The notes beneath the pieces were generated by a model, which saw only the letters and a program-made list of their open reading frames with translations, was not told where the DNA came from and ran no database searches. From the NCBI GenBank assembly GCA_002440765.1, contig DJVC01000083.1, forward strand, positions 1-14,354: 14,354 nt of DNA. Reading direction: 5' to 3'. Source of the DNA: a bacterium UBP3_UBA6266 (GTDB lineage Bacteria; Auribacterota; UBA6266). Both the position numbers and the translations under genes were made by a program. Shown here in pieces: positions 7,124-14,274 of this stretch (the first letter of the stretch is position 1; the number at the start of each line of letters is the position of its first letter).

Positions 7124-7866
7124 ATAAGGCTTAGGAATTCGTCGGGTTTTATTTTTCCGTTTGTGGCCGTAACATTATAAGAGTTATTGCCTAATGCGTC
7201 TGCCTTGATATCGCCTCCGGCCTCTTTGAGTATCAATTCGCCCGCGGCAATATCCCAGTCCATTATTCCGTATTCAAAATAAACGTCAAAACGCCCCGCG
7301 GCCAGCCAGCAGAGGTCAAGGGCTGCCGCTCCCATTATCCTTATTTTTTTTACTCTGCCTATCAGTGAATTGAAAATAACAAGCCCCTTTTTTATTGTTT
7401 CTTCGGATTTCATAAAACCGCAAACCACAAAAAGCTCGTTGGTTTTACCTGTATGCCGTGTTTTTATCTTTCCGCCGTTTAAAAAAGCGCCTTTCCCCTT
7501 TTCGGCGTGGAACAGTTCGTTTCTCACCGGGTCGAACACAACGCCGAGAATTTTTTCGCTTTTATGGAGTAAAGCTATGGAAGTGCAGAACTGTGGTATG
7601 TTTCTGGAAAAGTTTGCTGTCCCGTCCAGCGGATCGATAATCCATGTGTAATCGGATGCATTATCCGTTGTTCCGCTTTCTTCCGCCAGGATAGAGTGTT
7701 TCGGAAATTCGGAAAGGATAGTATCTACGATTATCCGCTCGCTTTCTTTGTCCAGGGCGAGTTTTGTGTCGAATCTTAATTCTTCGTCCACTATTATCTT
7801 TTTGCCGAAGCTCTGTATCTGCAGCTTTCCGGCTTTTTTTGCCGCTTCGATTGCCGTTTCAAGCAT
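7120..7866 (-). CDS. suhB: Inositol monophosphatase family protein
   Basis: A 248-residue Mg2+-dependent, lithium-sensitive-type phosphatase, a typical length. The metal ligands are in place: Glu62-Glu63 in LAEESG, motif A WIIDPLDGTANF with Asp78 and Asp81, and motif B MDWDIAAGELILKEAGG with Asp205. Family members act on inositol-1-phosphate, histidinol phosphate, fructose-1,6-bisphosphate or PAP, so the exact substrate is open and the suhB symbol is used in the broad sense. ATG at 7866 has AGAGGA about 6 nt upstream. Its stop overlaps the GH94 stop tail to tail (7120-7123), and its 5' end is divergent from the helicase gene across 93 nt. Confidence 0.9.
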   Translation of the reverse strand: MLETAIEAAKKAGKLQIQSFGKKIIVDEELRFDTKLALDKESERIIVDTILSEFPKHSILAEESGTTDNASDYTWIIDPLDGTANFSRNIPQFCTSIALLHKSEKILGVVFDPVRNELFHAEKGKGAFLNGGKIKTRHTGKTNELFVVCGFMKSEETIKKGLVIFNSLIGRVKKIRIMGAAALDLCWLAAGRFDVYFEYGIMDWDIAAGELILKEAGGDIKADALGNNSYNVTATNGKIKPDEFLSLI

Positions 7867-7959
7867 ATATTCCTCTTTTTAAGCCGATTCTGATAGTATA
7901 TAAATATATTGAACGCTTAATTGTATCAATCCGGATAAAAACAGAAAAGGGTTTTTAAT
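7867..7959. promoter_or_regulatory. Divergent promoter region (suhB / JAMM-DinG)
   Basis: This 93-nt AT-rich gap must hold promoters for both directions. On the minus strand TTGATA and TATTTA are 17 nt apart. On the plus strand TTGAAC and GATAAA are 19 nt apart. Neither is strong. I see no operator palindrome. Confidence 0.3.
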
Positions 7960-10479
7960 ATGAAATACGCCTCGCCTGAAGAACTTATTTTACCTCAGGT
8001 GACTGAATATATTCGAAATGTGATAACGGATACCGACGGCAATGAGGTTTTTTTTATATGCAGGCCGGGAACGGAAGGGAAAATAGAGGAGGCTATAGAA
8101 GTGGCCAGGGGAAATAAGATTTCCGTTCCTGCCGTCATAAGTATGCTCCGGCCCGGGGATGTTGTCCTGCATAATCACCCGTCGGGCAACCTTACGCCTT
8201 CGGCCGAAGATATAAATGTGGCGTCCCGGATAGCCGATGGGGCAAACGGTTTTTATATTACCGATAACAGCGTCGGTAAAATTTATGTGGTTGTGAAAGT
8301 GTTTGTACCCGATAAGGCAAAACCTATCAGCGCCGGGGAACTAATATCTTTTTTCAACGCGGGCGGCAGCATAGCTTCAAAGCTTGATAATTATGAGTAC
8401 AGAAAAGAACAGATAGAAATGGTCAAGTTTGTTTCCGGCTGCTTTAATGAAGCCAAAATAGGGTTAGTTGAGGCCGGAACGGGAACGGGAAAATCATTTG
8501 CCTATTTACTGCCCGCCATAATATGGAGCCTGTTGAATAATGAACGGGTTGTTATATCGACAAATACGATAAATCTTCAGGAACAGTTGTTTTACAAGGA
8601 TATACCACACCTGTCCAGGATGACGGGGATGAAATTCAAATGGTGCCTTGTTAAAGGGAGAACAAATTACCTGTGCCTGAGAAAATGCGAGAGCGCGAAA
8701 AAAGAAATGAAATTGATCAGCGAGCATGAAGAAAGAGAGTTGGCCGATATATTCAAATGGGCTGAGATTACCGTGGACGGCAGTAAATCGGATCTTGATT
8801 TCGTGCCGAAAGATTCCCTGTGGGAAATGTTTCAATGCGAAGCCGACCAGTGTTTAAGGATAAAATGCCCTCACTACGGAAAATGTTTTTTTTACAAGTC
8901 GAGGAACCGCGCGGCTTACTCCAATCTGATTATCGTAAACCATCATATTCTCATGACGGATATTGTTTTGCGGAAGACAACGGAAAATTATAAAACCTCA
9001 CTGGTCCTGCCGAACTTCAAAAATATTATTATAGACGAAGCTCATCATATCGAGGACGTGGCGACTTCAAACATGGGTATTGAGATATCCAGGTTCCGGG
9101 TGTCCAAGATATTCGGCAGGCTGTTAAGGCATGGCGGCAGAAAATCGGGGCTTGTGGTGTTTATTAAAAAAACGCTCTCATCACTGCCGAACAGGGGAAG
9201 ACGGAAAAAAACGGGTATTGTCGAACATATACAGAAAACACTTATAAAAGACATCGGCAGGACTGAGAAAGAAATAAAATTCCTGTTTGAGGAGTTGAAT
9301 AAGATTTTCAGGAATTTTTTCAAGTCAAGTTCTGAAACGGAGAAGCTCAGGATCAATTATGATGTGGTAAACACGGATTTCTGGATAGACTCCGCTGTTC
9401 CTCTGATGAGAGAGCTGTGCGCAAAACTTTTGGGTGCCGGCGATATGCTGAAAAATTTATTTGATATGATTGAATCGGAAGGGCTTACTAAATCAGGCAG
9501 TCTGACCTCGCCTTTGATAGAACTGAAGTCAATAGCGGCAAGAATCCGGGCCATAGTCGATGATTTCCGGTTGTTTATGGGCGATAGCGATGAAAACTGC
9601 AGATGGGTGGAATTCAGGACTTCCAGAAAATCCGATTTTTATCTGAAATTCTGTTCTTCTCCCATTATAGTGGCGGATATATTAAAAGAGTATGTTTATG
9701 AGAAATATAATACCATCATATTGACATCGGCAACGCTTTCGGTCAACAGGAGTTTTGATTTTATAAAAGGCAGGCTTGGTATTAATCTTGTGAATGAAAG
9801 GGAGTCGGAGTGCCTCCTTCTGGATTCACCCTTTGATTATAAGAAACAGGTTTTTTTCGGTTTGCCTTCGGGAATCCCCGAGCCGAAATCCCCGGATTAT
9901 ACGGAAATGCTCAGGAACACGGTGTGTAATGCCGTCAGGGTTTCGGAAGGAAGAGCTTTAATACTTTTTACTTCATATAATATGCTGGAGACCGTATGGG
10001 CTCTTGTCAAGGATGATATAGAAAATTCGGGATATAAGGTTCTTAAGCAGGGTGAAAAAAACAGGTACAGGCTGTTAGAGGCATTTAAGAAAGATACAGG
10101 ATCTGTTTTGCTTGCAACCGAGAGTTTCTGGGAAGGGATAGATGTTAAGGGAGAAACACTGAGTCTGCTGGTTATTACAAGACTTCCTTTTAAAGTTCCT
10201 ACCGAACCTGTCCTTCTGTCGAGGTCCGAGTACATATCGATGTCCGGCGGAGATTCTTTTTCTGAATACAGCCTTCCTCTGGCTGTGATAAAATTCAGAC
10301 AGGGATTCGGCCGCCTGATAAGGCACAGGGATGACAGGGGCGCCGTGCTGGTACTGGACAGGAGAATAATTTCCAAAAGGTACGGAAAAGTCTTTCTCGA
10401 TTCCCTTCCGGATATAGATGTTAATGTCGACACCGCAAAAAAACTTTTTACAAAAATGAGAAAAGTGTTGCTGAAATGA
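7960..10479 (+). CDS. JAMM (RadC-like) domain fused to DinG/XPD-family helicase
   Basis: This 839-residue protein has two parts. Residues about 14-115 form a JAMM/MPN domain with the complete zinc motif HNHPSGNLTPSAED (His71, His73, Ser81, Asp84) and a plausible Glu29. The wording HNHPSG.xTPS is that of RadC, but RadC's helix-hairpin-helix part is missing. From about 145 a superfamily-2 5'-3' DNA helicase of the DinG/XPD class follows: Walker A AGTGTGKS (172-179), four iron-sulfur cysteines at 239, 298, 303 and 309 (C-x4-C-x5-C spacing), DEAH at 359-362, LTSATL, ESFWEGIDVKG, and motif VI QGFGRLIR (781-788). ATG 7960 has AAAAGGG upstream. The likely role is DNA repair or R-loop/structure unwinding. 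The JAMM part could process a protein adduct or only bind. DinG homologues often carry an exonuclease domain at this end instead. Confidence 0.92.
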   Translation: MKYASPEELILPQVTEYIRNVITDTDGNEVFFICRPGTEGKIEEAIEVARGNKISVPAVISMLRPGDVVLHNHPSGNLTPSAEDINVASRIADGANGFYITDNSVGKIYVVVKVFVPDKAKPISAGELISFFNAGGSIASKLDNYEYRKEQIEMVKFVSGCFNEAKIGLVEAGTGTGKSFAYLLPAIIWSLLNNERVVISTNTINLQEQLFYKDIPHLSRMTGMKFKWCLVKGRTNYLCLRKCESAKKEMKLISEHEERELADIFKWAEITVDGSKSDLDFVPKDSLWEMFQCEADQCLRIKCPHYGKCFFYKSRNRAAYSNLIIVNHHILMTDIVLRKTTENYKTSLVLPNFKNIIIDEAHHIEDVATSNMGIEISRFRVSKIFGRLLRHGGRKSGLVVFIKKTLSSLPNRGRRKKTGIVEHIQKTLIKDIGRTEKEIKFLFEELNKIFRNFFKSSSETEKLRINYDVVNTDFWIDSAVPLMRELCAKLLGAGDMLKNLFDMIESEGLTKSGSLTSPLIELKSIAARIRAIVDDFRLFMGDSDENCRWVEFRTSRKSDFYLKFCSSPIIVADILKEYVYEKYNTIILTSATLSVNRSFDFIKGRLGINLVNERESECLLLDSPFDYKKQVFFGLPSGIPEPKSPDYTEMLRNTVCNAVRVSEGRALILFTSYNMLETVWALVKDDIENSGYKVLKQGEKNRYRLLEAFKKDTGSVLLATESFWEGIDVKGETLSLLVITRLPFKVPTEPVLLSRSEYISMSGGDSFSEYSLPLAVIKFRQGFGRLIRHRDDRGAVLVLDRRIISKRYGKVFLDSLPDIDVNVDTAKKLFTKMRKVLLK

Positions 10480-11108
10480 AAGCCGCAAAAGGGGTTACGC
10501 TTTTGGAATTTATGATTGTCATTATGGTAATATCAATCCTGTCCGCTTTATTGTTCCCGTCCTTGAGAATTGCAAGGGAGAAAGGAAAAACAGTCTTATG
10601 CGCTTCAAATCTGAAGCAGATAGGATATGCCCTGATGATGTATGAAAAGGATTGGCCTCCGTTCCTTCCCAAAGCCTGCGGAGGGTGCCAGTGGGGAGGC
10701 AGTAAAGACGGATGGACGGAACAGATTTATCCGTATGTCCAGTCGAAAGGTGTGTTTAAGTGTCCCTCTCAGCCGGAAGAATCCATGGGTGAGTTCGGCT
10801 ACTTTCTCAATTCCAGGCCCGCCTACAACAACGGATATGATTATTTAAGATATAATATTATAAAAGACCCGCAAAGATTTATTCTTGCGGGGGACTGCAC
10901 CTTTAAATTCAGCCGGTGGGATTGCGATAAGGACAATTATACCCAGCAGTGCCTTTTTTGCCAGGGGACCGCGCATTACGAGGATAATTTCCATTTACGA
11001 AAAAACAATGTTCTTTTTGCTGACGGGCATGTAAAATTGTATTCTGAATTTCGGGCGGAAGAGATGATGATTTTTTATGATGTTGAAGGGCCCTGGGTCC
11101 AGCCTTAA
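10476..11108 (+). CDS. Type IV pilin-like pseudopilin with H-X9-DG motif
   Basis: A 210-residue prepilin-type protein. The short leader MKAAKG is cut after Gly6 by prepilin peptidase. Mature residues VTLLEF have the key Glu5 (Glu11 here), followed by a hydrophobic helix to about residue 27. LCASNLKQIGYALMMYEKD (41-59) is the conserved element of the DUF1559/H-X9-DG pseudopilins. The C-terminus has His173-x9-Asp183-Gly184 in NNVLFADGH. The middle is Cys-rich (CGGC, CPS, CDKDNYTQQCLFC), suggesting disulfides or metal binding in the exported domain. The start overlaps the helicase stop as ATGA, with no good ribosome site, so it is translationally coupled. These proteins are numerous in PVC-group genomes, and their partners are mostly unknown. 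Confidence 0.88.
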   Translation: MKAAKGVTLLEFMIVIMVISILSALLFPSLRIAREKGKTVLCASNLKQIGYALMMYEKDWPPFLPKACGGCQWGGSKDGWTEQIYPYVQSKGVFKCPSQPEESMGEFGYFLNSRPAYNNGYDYLRYNIIKDPQRFILAGDCTFKFSRWDCDKDNYTQQCLFCQGTAHYEDNFHLRKNNVLFADGHVKLYSEFRAEEMMIFYDVEGPWVQP

Positions 11109-11140
11109 AAATGCGCCTATAACTCGGAGGGGTATCCGGT

Positions 11141-12526
11141 TTGCTGACAGAAAAACAGATCAGAGCGTTGTGTGATATTGCCGGAACCGAAAACGTATTT
11201 TTCGATTCCGAGAGCATAGAAAAATATGCGCAGGATGAAACCCCTGACATGAAGTATCAGCCTGACACCGTGATTATCCTTCCATGTATATCCTGTGTAA
11301 AAGAACTTGTCGGTTTTTGTAATGACGAAAAAGTGCCGATTGTTCCGAGAGGCGCAGGAACGGGAACAACAGGCGGATGCCTCCCTGTTCACGGAGGAGT
11401 GGTCCTTTCATTTGAAAAGCTTAATAAGATTATTGATATTGATGAAAATAATCTTATGGCCGTAGTTGAACCCGGCGTAATAACAGGTAACCTGCACGCC
11501 GAAGTGGAAAAAAAGGGATTATTTTACCCTGTTGACCCGGCCAGTCTTGATTCGTGCACCGTCGGCGGCAATGTAGCGGAAAATTCAGGAGGGCCCAGAG
11601 CCGTTAAATACGGGGTAACGGGCGATTATGTCTGCGGCATTAAGGCTGTCCTTCCGGACGGCACGGATTTTGTGTTCGGCGGCAAGATTGTGAAAAATGT
11701 GATGGGTTATAATATTCCCGGCATATTGGTCGGATCGGAAGGGACTCTTGCGGTATTCAAAGAGATAACCTTTAAGCTTATTCCGAAACCTCATTTTGTT
11801 TCGGACCTCCTAGTGCCGTTTGCTTCTATAAGAGACGCGGCGCTTACAGTATCCCGGATACTGCGCAGTAAGATTGTTCCGTCCGCTATCGAATTTATGG
11901 ATAAAAGCAGTATAGATGCGGTCGGGAAGCTTCTGGACAGGAAAATGCCTTATGGGGAAGCAGGAGCGCATCTCCTGATACAGCTTGACAGTTCGGATGG
12001 GGATGAAGCGGAGAAAATTTATGAAAAGGTCGGCGGGATATGCATGGAAAATAATGCCGAAGATGTGCTTGTCGCGGACAACAGCCAGATGAAAGAAAAA
12101 CTCTGGGAGGCAAGAAGGAAAATAAGGGAAGCCATAAAACCTATAAGTCCCGTTAAACGGTCATCGGATGTTGTCGTCCCCAGGTTTAAAATTCCGGATT
12201 TGCTTGAAAGCATTTATCTGCTGCAGGATAAGCATAAAATAAGATTTATAAATTACGGTCATGCCGGCGACGGAAATGTCCATGTGAATATTTTGAAAGA
12301 GAATATGGAAGACAGTGTCTGGAATGAAAAATTGCCTGTTGTTCTTGATGAATTGTATGCAATCGTGGTGGGTATGGGAGGCGCAATTTCGGGAGAGCAC
12401 GGTATTGGGCTTGTCCAAAAAAAATATTTAAGAAAAGCCGTCGGAAACAGAGAGATAAAAATAATGACGGATATTAAAAAATTATTCGATCCTAACAATA
12501 TAATGAATCCGGGTAAGATATTTTAA
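11141..12526 (+). CDS. glcD: FAD-linked oxidase, GlcD / D-lactate dehydrogenase type
   Basis: A 461-residue flavoprotein of the VAO/PCMH family that oxidises a 2-hydroxy acid (glycolate, D-lactate or similar). The FAD_binding_4 domain shows PRGAGTGTTGG (69-79), the ADP-pyrophosphate loop, then DPASLDSCTVGGNVAENSGG and GSEGTLAVFKEITFKLIPKP. The C-terminal FAD-oxidase domain has NYGHAGDGNVHVN (371-383) and GEHGIGLVQKKYL. It ends DPNNIMNPGKIF, as the family does. The start is a TTG at 11141 with GGAGG at 11126-11130; no ATG fits better. It is 32 nt from the pseudopilin gene, so likely the same transcript. The usual partners GlcE and GlcF (or LutA/B) are not in the window. The physiological substrate is unresolved, and the symbol denotes the family. 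Confidence 0.93.
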   Translation: MLTEKQIRALCDIAGTENVFFDSESIEKYAQDETPDMKYQPDTVIILPCISCVKELVGFCNDEKVPIVPRGAGTGTTGGCLPVHGGVVLSFEKLNKIIDIDENNLMAVVEPGVITGNLHAEVEKKGLFYPVDPASLDSCTVGGNVAENSGGPRAVKYGVTGDYVCGIKAVLPDGTDFVFGGKIVKNVMGYNIPGILVGSEGTLAVFKEITFKLIPKPHFVSDLLVPFASIRDAALTVSRILRSKIVPSAIEFMDKSSIDAVGKLLDRKMPYGEAGAHLLIQLDSSDGDEAEKIYEKVGGICMENNAEDVLVADNSQMKEKLWEARRKIREAIKPISPVKRSSDVVVPRFKIPDLLESIYLLQDKHKIRFINYGHAGDGNVHVNILKENMEDSVWNEKLPVVLDELYAIVVGMGGAISGEHGIGLVQKKYLRKAVGNREIKIMTDIKKLFDPNNIMNPGKIF

Positions 12527-12540
12527 GTGCGGGAGGGAAT

Positions 12541-13005
12541 ATGGAATCACATGAAATTTTAAAGAAAGCATTTGAAAAAGCCGGTCCGAAGGAAGTTGCC
12601 TCAAAACTTAATATATCATTGTCGCTTGTATACAAATGGTGCGAGCCGTCTTCAGAAAGAGAAAGCGATAATCCGGCGGGAACCAGGAATCCGCTTGACA
12701 GAATCAAGGCAATATACGAAGTTACGGAAGACAGGAATATTATCAACTGGCTGTGTAATGCCGCGGGGGGTTCCTTTGTCGAGAATTATACCAAGAATAT
12801 TAATCCTGCCGGCGTTGTCACTACGATTCAGATTATGATAAAAGAATTTTCGGACCTGCTTAAGATTGTTTCGGACTCAATGAGGGACGACAGCAATATC
12901 GATGAGAAAGAGACCATGAGAATAAGGAAAGAATGGGAAGATCTGAAGTGTGTTACCGAGTCGTTTGTTACTGCCTGTGAAAAAGGGGTGTTCGAAAAAA
13001 ACTGA
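12541..13005 (+). CDS. CII-like HTH DNA-binding protein, 154 aa, function unknown
   Basis: I recognise the pattern but no characterised function. Residues about 15-34 (GPKEVASKLNISLSLVYKWCE) form a helix-turn-helix resembling the phage CII-type regulatory family. NPLDRIKAIYEVTEDRNIINWLCNAAGG (50-77) is a second conserved-looking block. The C-terminal half (about 90-150) is helical, acidic and basic, with a probable coiled coil or oligomerisation helix. Proteins of this form occur as single chromosomal genes in Verrucomicrobiota and related lineages, from memory. ATG 12541 has a good GGGAGGGA site and follows glcD by 14 nt, so the two are probably co-transcribed. No phage genes surround it, which argues against a prophage. 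Confidence 0.75.
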   Translation: MESHEILKKAFEKAGPKEVASKLNISLSLVYKWCEPSSERESDNPAGTRNPLDRIKAIYEVTEDRNIINWLCNAAGGSFVENYTKNINPAGVVTTIQIMIKEFSDLLKIVSDSMRDDSNIDEKETMRIRKEWEDLKCVTESFVTACEKGVFEKN

Positions 13006-13027
13006 GGCAGGTAAAAACTCCGGTTCC

Positions 13028-13051
13028 TTGACACTTAATGTAAAATATAAT
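13028..13051 (+). promoter_or_regulatory. Candidate promoter of tRNA-Leu, unusual spacing
   Basis: A perfect TTGACA (13028-13033) and a perfect TATAAT (13046-13051) are separated by only 12 nt; sigma70 promoters normally need 16-18. The -10 position fits a start just before the tRNA at 13062. The -35-like box may be chance, or read-through from the HTH operon may contribute. Confidence 0.4.
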
Positions 13052-13061
13052 TCTGATTTGT

Positions 13062-13147
13062 GCCAGAGTGGCGGAACGGCAGACGCGACGGACTCAAAAT
13101 CCGTTGAGCTCCGGCTCATAAGGGTTCAAGTCCCTTCTCTGGCACCA
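13062..13147 (+). tRNA. tRNA-Leu (CAA anticodon)
   Basis: The acceptor GCCAGAG pairs with CTCTGGC. The anticodon stem-loop is ACGGA-CTCAAAA-TCCGT with anticodon CAA, which reads UUG. The long variable arm TGAGC-TCC-GGCTCA marks a class II tRNA. The T-arm has GGTTCAAGTCC, the discriminator is A (13144), and CCA is encoded (13145-13147). It lies 56 nt after the HTH gene. Confidence 0.97.
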
Positions 13148-13216
13148 GTGAACCTACGTCCGGAATCAGGTGTTCCATTTCAGAGGCTTTGGTAGGCAGG
13201 ATATGTTATCTTGAAG

Positions 13217-13237
13217 GACGTAGGATGTAAGACGTGG
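13217..13237 (+). repeat. Three degenerate tandem heptamers; half of a 9-bp inverted repeat
   Basis: GACGTAG, GATGTAA and GACGTGG stand in tandem. The preceding bases make GGACGTAGG (13216-13224), the exact inverse of CCTACGTCC at 13153-13161, just after the tRNA-Leu. The 54 nt between could form a loop. It lies immediately upstream of the VIT-like gene. Short enough to be partly chance. Confidence 0.4.
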
Positions 13238-13255
13238 GAGGAAAGCAAGACGCAA

Positions 13256-13741
13256 ATGGATAAAAATCATTCTATTAAAGTCGGTTTCAGTTTCGGGTTT
13301 ACATCCGGGGTAATAACTACCACGGGACTTATGGTCGGGCTTCATTCCGGAACCCATTCAAAACTTGCCGTTATCGGAGGTGTCCTGACGATTGCCATTG
13401 CGGATGCTTTTTCCGATGCGCTTGGAATACATGTTTCCGAAGAATCGGAGAACCGGCATACCGCGGCAGAAGTCTGGATATCAACTGCCGCAACATTTCT
13501 TTCGAAATTCTTTTTTGCGTTGACTTTTCTCGTACCCTTGCTTTTATTCAAGCTGGATATGGCGGTGGTTATCAGCGTAATATACGGGTTTTCGATGCTT
13601 GGGATTTTCAGCTTTGTTATGGGTGGAAAACAGGGCGCAAATCCATTCAAAGTCGCAGGGGAGCATTTATTGATAGCGGCGATAGTTGTGTTTCTTACCC
13701 ATTTTACGGGGGCCGCCATTTCAAAACTGCTGCATTGTTAG
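13256..13741 (+). CDS. VIT-like (CCC1-family) membrane protein
   Basis: A 161-residue integral membrane protein. GFTSGVITTTGLMVGL near the N-terminus resembles the first helix of VIT1/CCC1 iron/manganese transporters (family form G..DG..T..G...G). IADAFSDALGIHVSEESENRH corresponds to the cytosol-facing acidic stretch after helix 2. Two to three more hydrophobic segments follow (TFLSKFFFALTFLVPLLLF, VVISVIYGFSMLGIFSFVMGG, HLLIAAIVVFLTHFTGAAIS). The frame is open from a TTG at 13211, but those codons fall in the repeat area. The ATG at 13256 is preferred, although GGAGG is about 14 nt away. It is shorter than typical VIT proteins and lacks their long metal-binding insertion. It probably transports a divalent metal, but this is inference. 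Confidence 0.72.
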   Translation: MDKNHSIKVGFSFGFTSGVITTTGLMVGLHSGTHSKLAVIGGVLTIAIADAFSDALGIHVSEESENRHTAAEVWISTAATFLSKFFFALTFLVPLLLFKLDMAVVISVIYGFSMLGIFSFVMGGKQGANPFKVAGEHLLIAAIVVFLTHFTGAAISKLLHC

Positions 13742-13772
13742 ATTTCCCATTAATTACTTTTTAACCAAATGT

Positions 13773-13801
13773 TTGACTTATTTTATATATAGTAGTAAAT
13801 T
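13773..13801 (+). promoter_or_regulatory. Candidate promoter of the 73-aa membrane protein gene
   Basis: TTGACT (13773-13778) and TAAATT (13796-13801) are 17 nt apart in an AT-rich gap, about 30 nt before the ATG at 13834. The -35 is good and the -10 moderate. Confidence 0.4.
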
Positions 13802-13833
13802 ATTAATGTCAGTTTGTTTCTTTCAGGGGGGTT

Positions 13834-14055
13834 ATGGAAGAAGATAAAGCAAAATTTGATAAGACAAAATATTCCTACGCTTTACTCGGGATTTCCATAG
13901 TTATCATAAGTATGGCTCTGGTCTGGTCCAATATCCTGTATCAGAAAGAAAGAGAAAAGAATAAGGTTCTGGCCTATCAAATAAGAATTCTGGAAAGAAA
14001 TATAAATACCCTCAAGAACCAGATGGAAAAAGTGTCGGAACTTATCAGTTACTGA
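13834..14055 (+). CDS. Small membrane-anchored coiled-coil protein, 73 aa
   Basis: No family recognised. Residues 1-13 are charged (MEEDKAKFDKTKY), 14-33 form one hydrophobic helix (SYALLGISIVIISMALVWSN), and 36-70 (KEREKNKVLAYQIRILERNINTLKNQMEKVSEL) show heptad-like hydrophobic spacing, so a coiled coil is likely. It could be a bitopic protein with an inner-face N-terminus, in the size and layout of FtsL/FtsB-like or other small scaffold proteins, but I see no specific signature. ATG 13834 has a strong AGGGGGG site. It has its own candidate promoter, so probably a single-gene unit. Confidence 0.7.
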   Translation: MEEDKAKFDKTKYSYALLGISIVIISMALVWSNILYQKEREKNKVLAYQIRILERNINTLKNQMEKVSELISY

Positions 14056-14130
14056 TTAATCTTTCCGTTTATACCTGCGTTTGATTTGAACAATACTCGT
14101 CCGCCTTATGAGGAGAGCAATTGAGCATTA

Positions 14131-14145
14131 CCCGCCTCTGGCGGG
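14131..14145. repeat. Short GC-rich hairpin CCCGCC-TCT-GGCGGG
   Basis: A perfect 6-bp stem with a 3-nt loop lies 76 nt after the 73-aa gene. An A-rich stretch follows on the plus strand and no T-tract on either strand, so it is not a canonical terminator. It may form part of the repeat cluster that continues to 14274. Confidence 0.5.
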
Positions 14146-14156
14146 AGAAAAATAAC

Positions 14157-14184
14157 TGCCCCGTACCACACTGGGTACAGGGCA
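14157..14184. repeat. Hairpin A with ACCACACTGGGT core
   Basis: TGCCC-C-GTACC pairs with GGTAC-A-GGGCA around the loop ACACTG, with one C/A mismatch. The core GTACCACACTGGGTAC matches, in reverse orientation, the core of the hairpin at 14251-14274. Confidence 0.7.
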
Positions 14185-14250
14185 CCTCACAAAATGAAAT
14201 CGTTATGTCTTCTTATTAAATATACGGTGAAAAATTCTCTTTGATGCTTG

Positions 14251-14274
14251 CACCGAACCCTGTGTGGTTCGGTG
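14251..14274. repeat. Hairpin B with ACCACACAGGGT core (minus), touching tRNA-Ala 3' end
   Basis: CACCGAACC (14251-14259) is exactly inverted at 14266-14274, with a 6-nt loop. On the minus strand the core reads GAACCACACAGGGTTC. The stem includes two bases of the encoded CCA of tRNA-Ala. It could act as the tRNA's terminator, but the T-run on the minus strand comes only about 20 nt later. Confidence 0.65.

Noticed and set aside
12541..13147. HTH gene plus tRNA-Leu as a prophage or integrative-element boundary
   Set aside because: There is no integrase, no duplicated tRNA 3' end in the window and no phage structural genes.
13217..13237. Heptamer array as a CRISPR-like repeat
   Set aside because: The units are too short, contiguous and without spacers.
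13211..13255. TTG start for the VIT-like gene
   Set aside because: The extra codons fall in the heptamer/inverted repeat and look non-coding; the family N-terminus is covered from the ATG at 13256.
14108..14155. 15-codon open frame (MRRAIEHYPPLAGEK) after the 73-aa gene
   Set aside because: It lies over the GC-rich hairpin, lacks a clear ribosome site, and no gene follows that a leader peptide could control.
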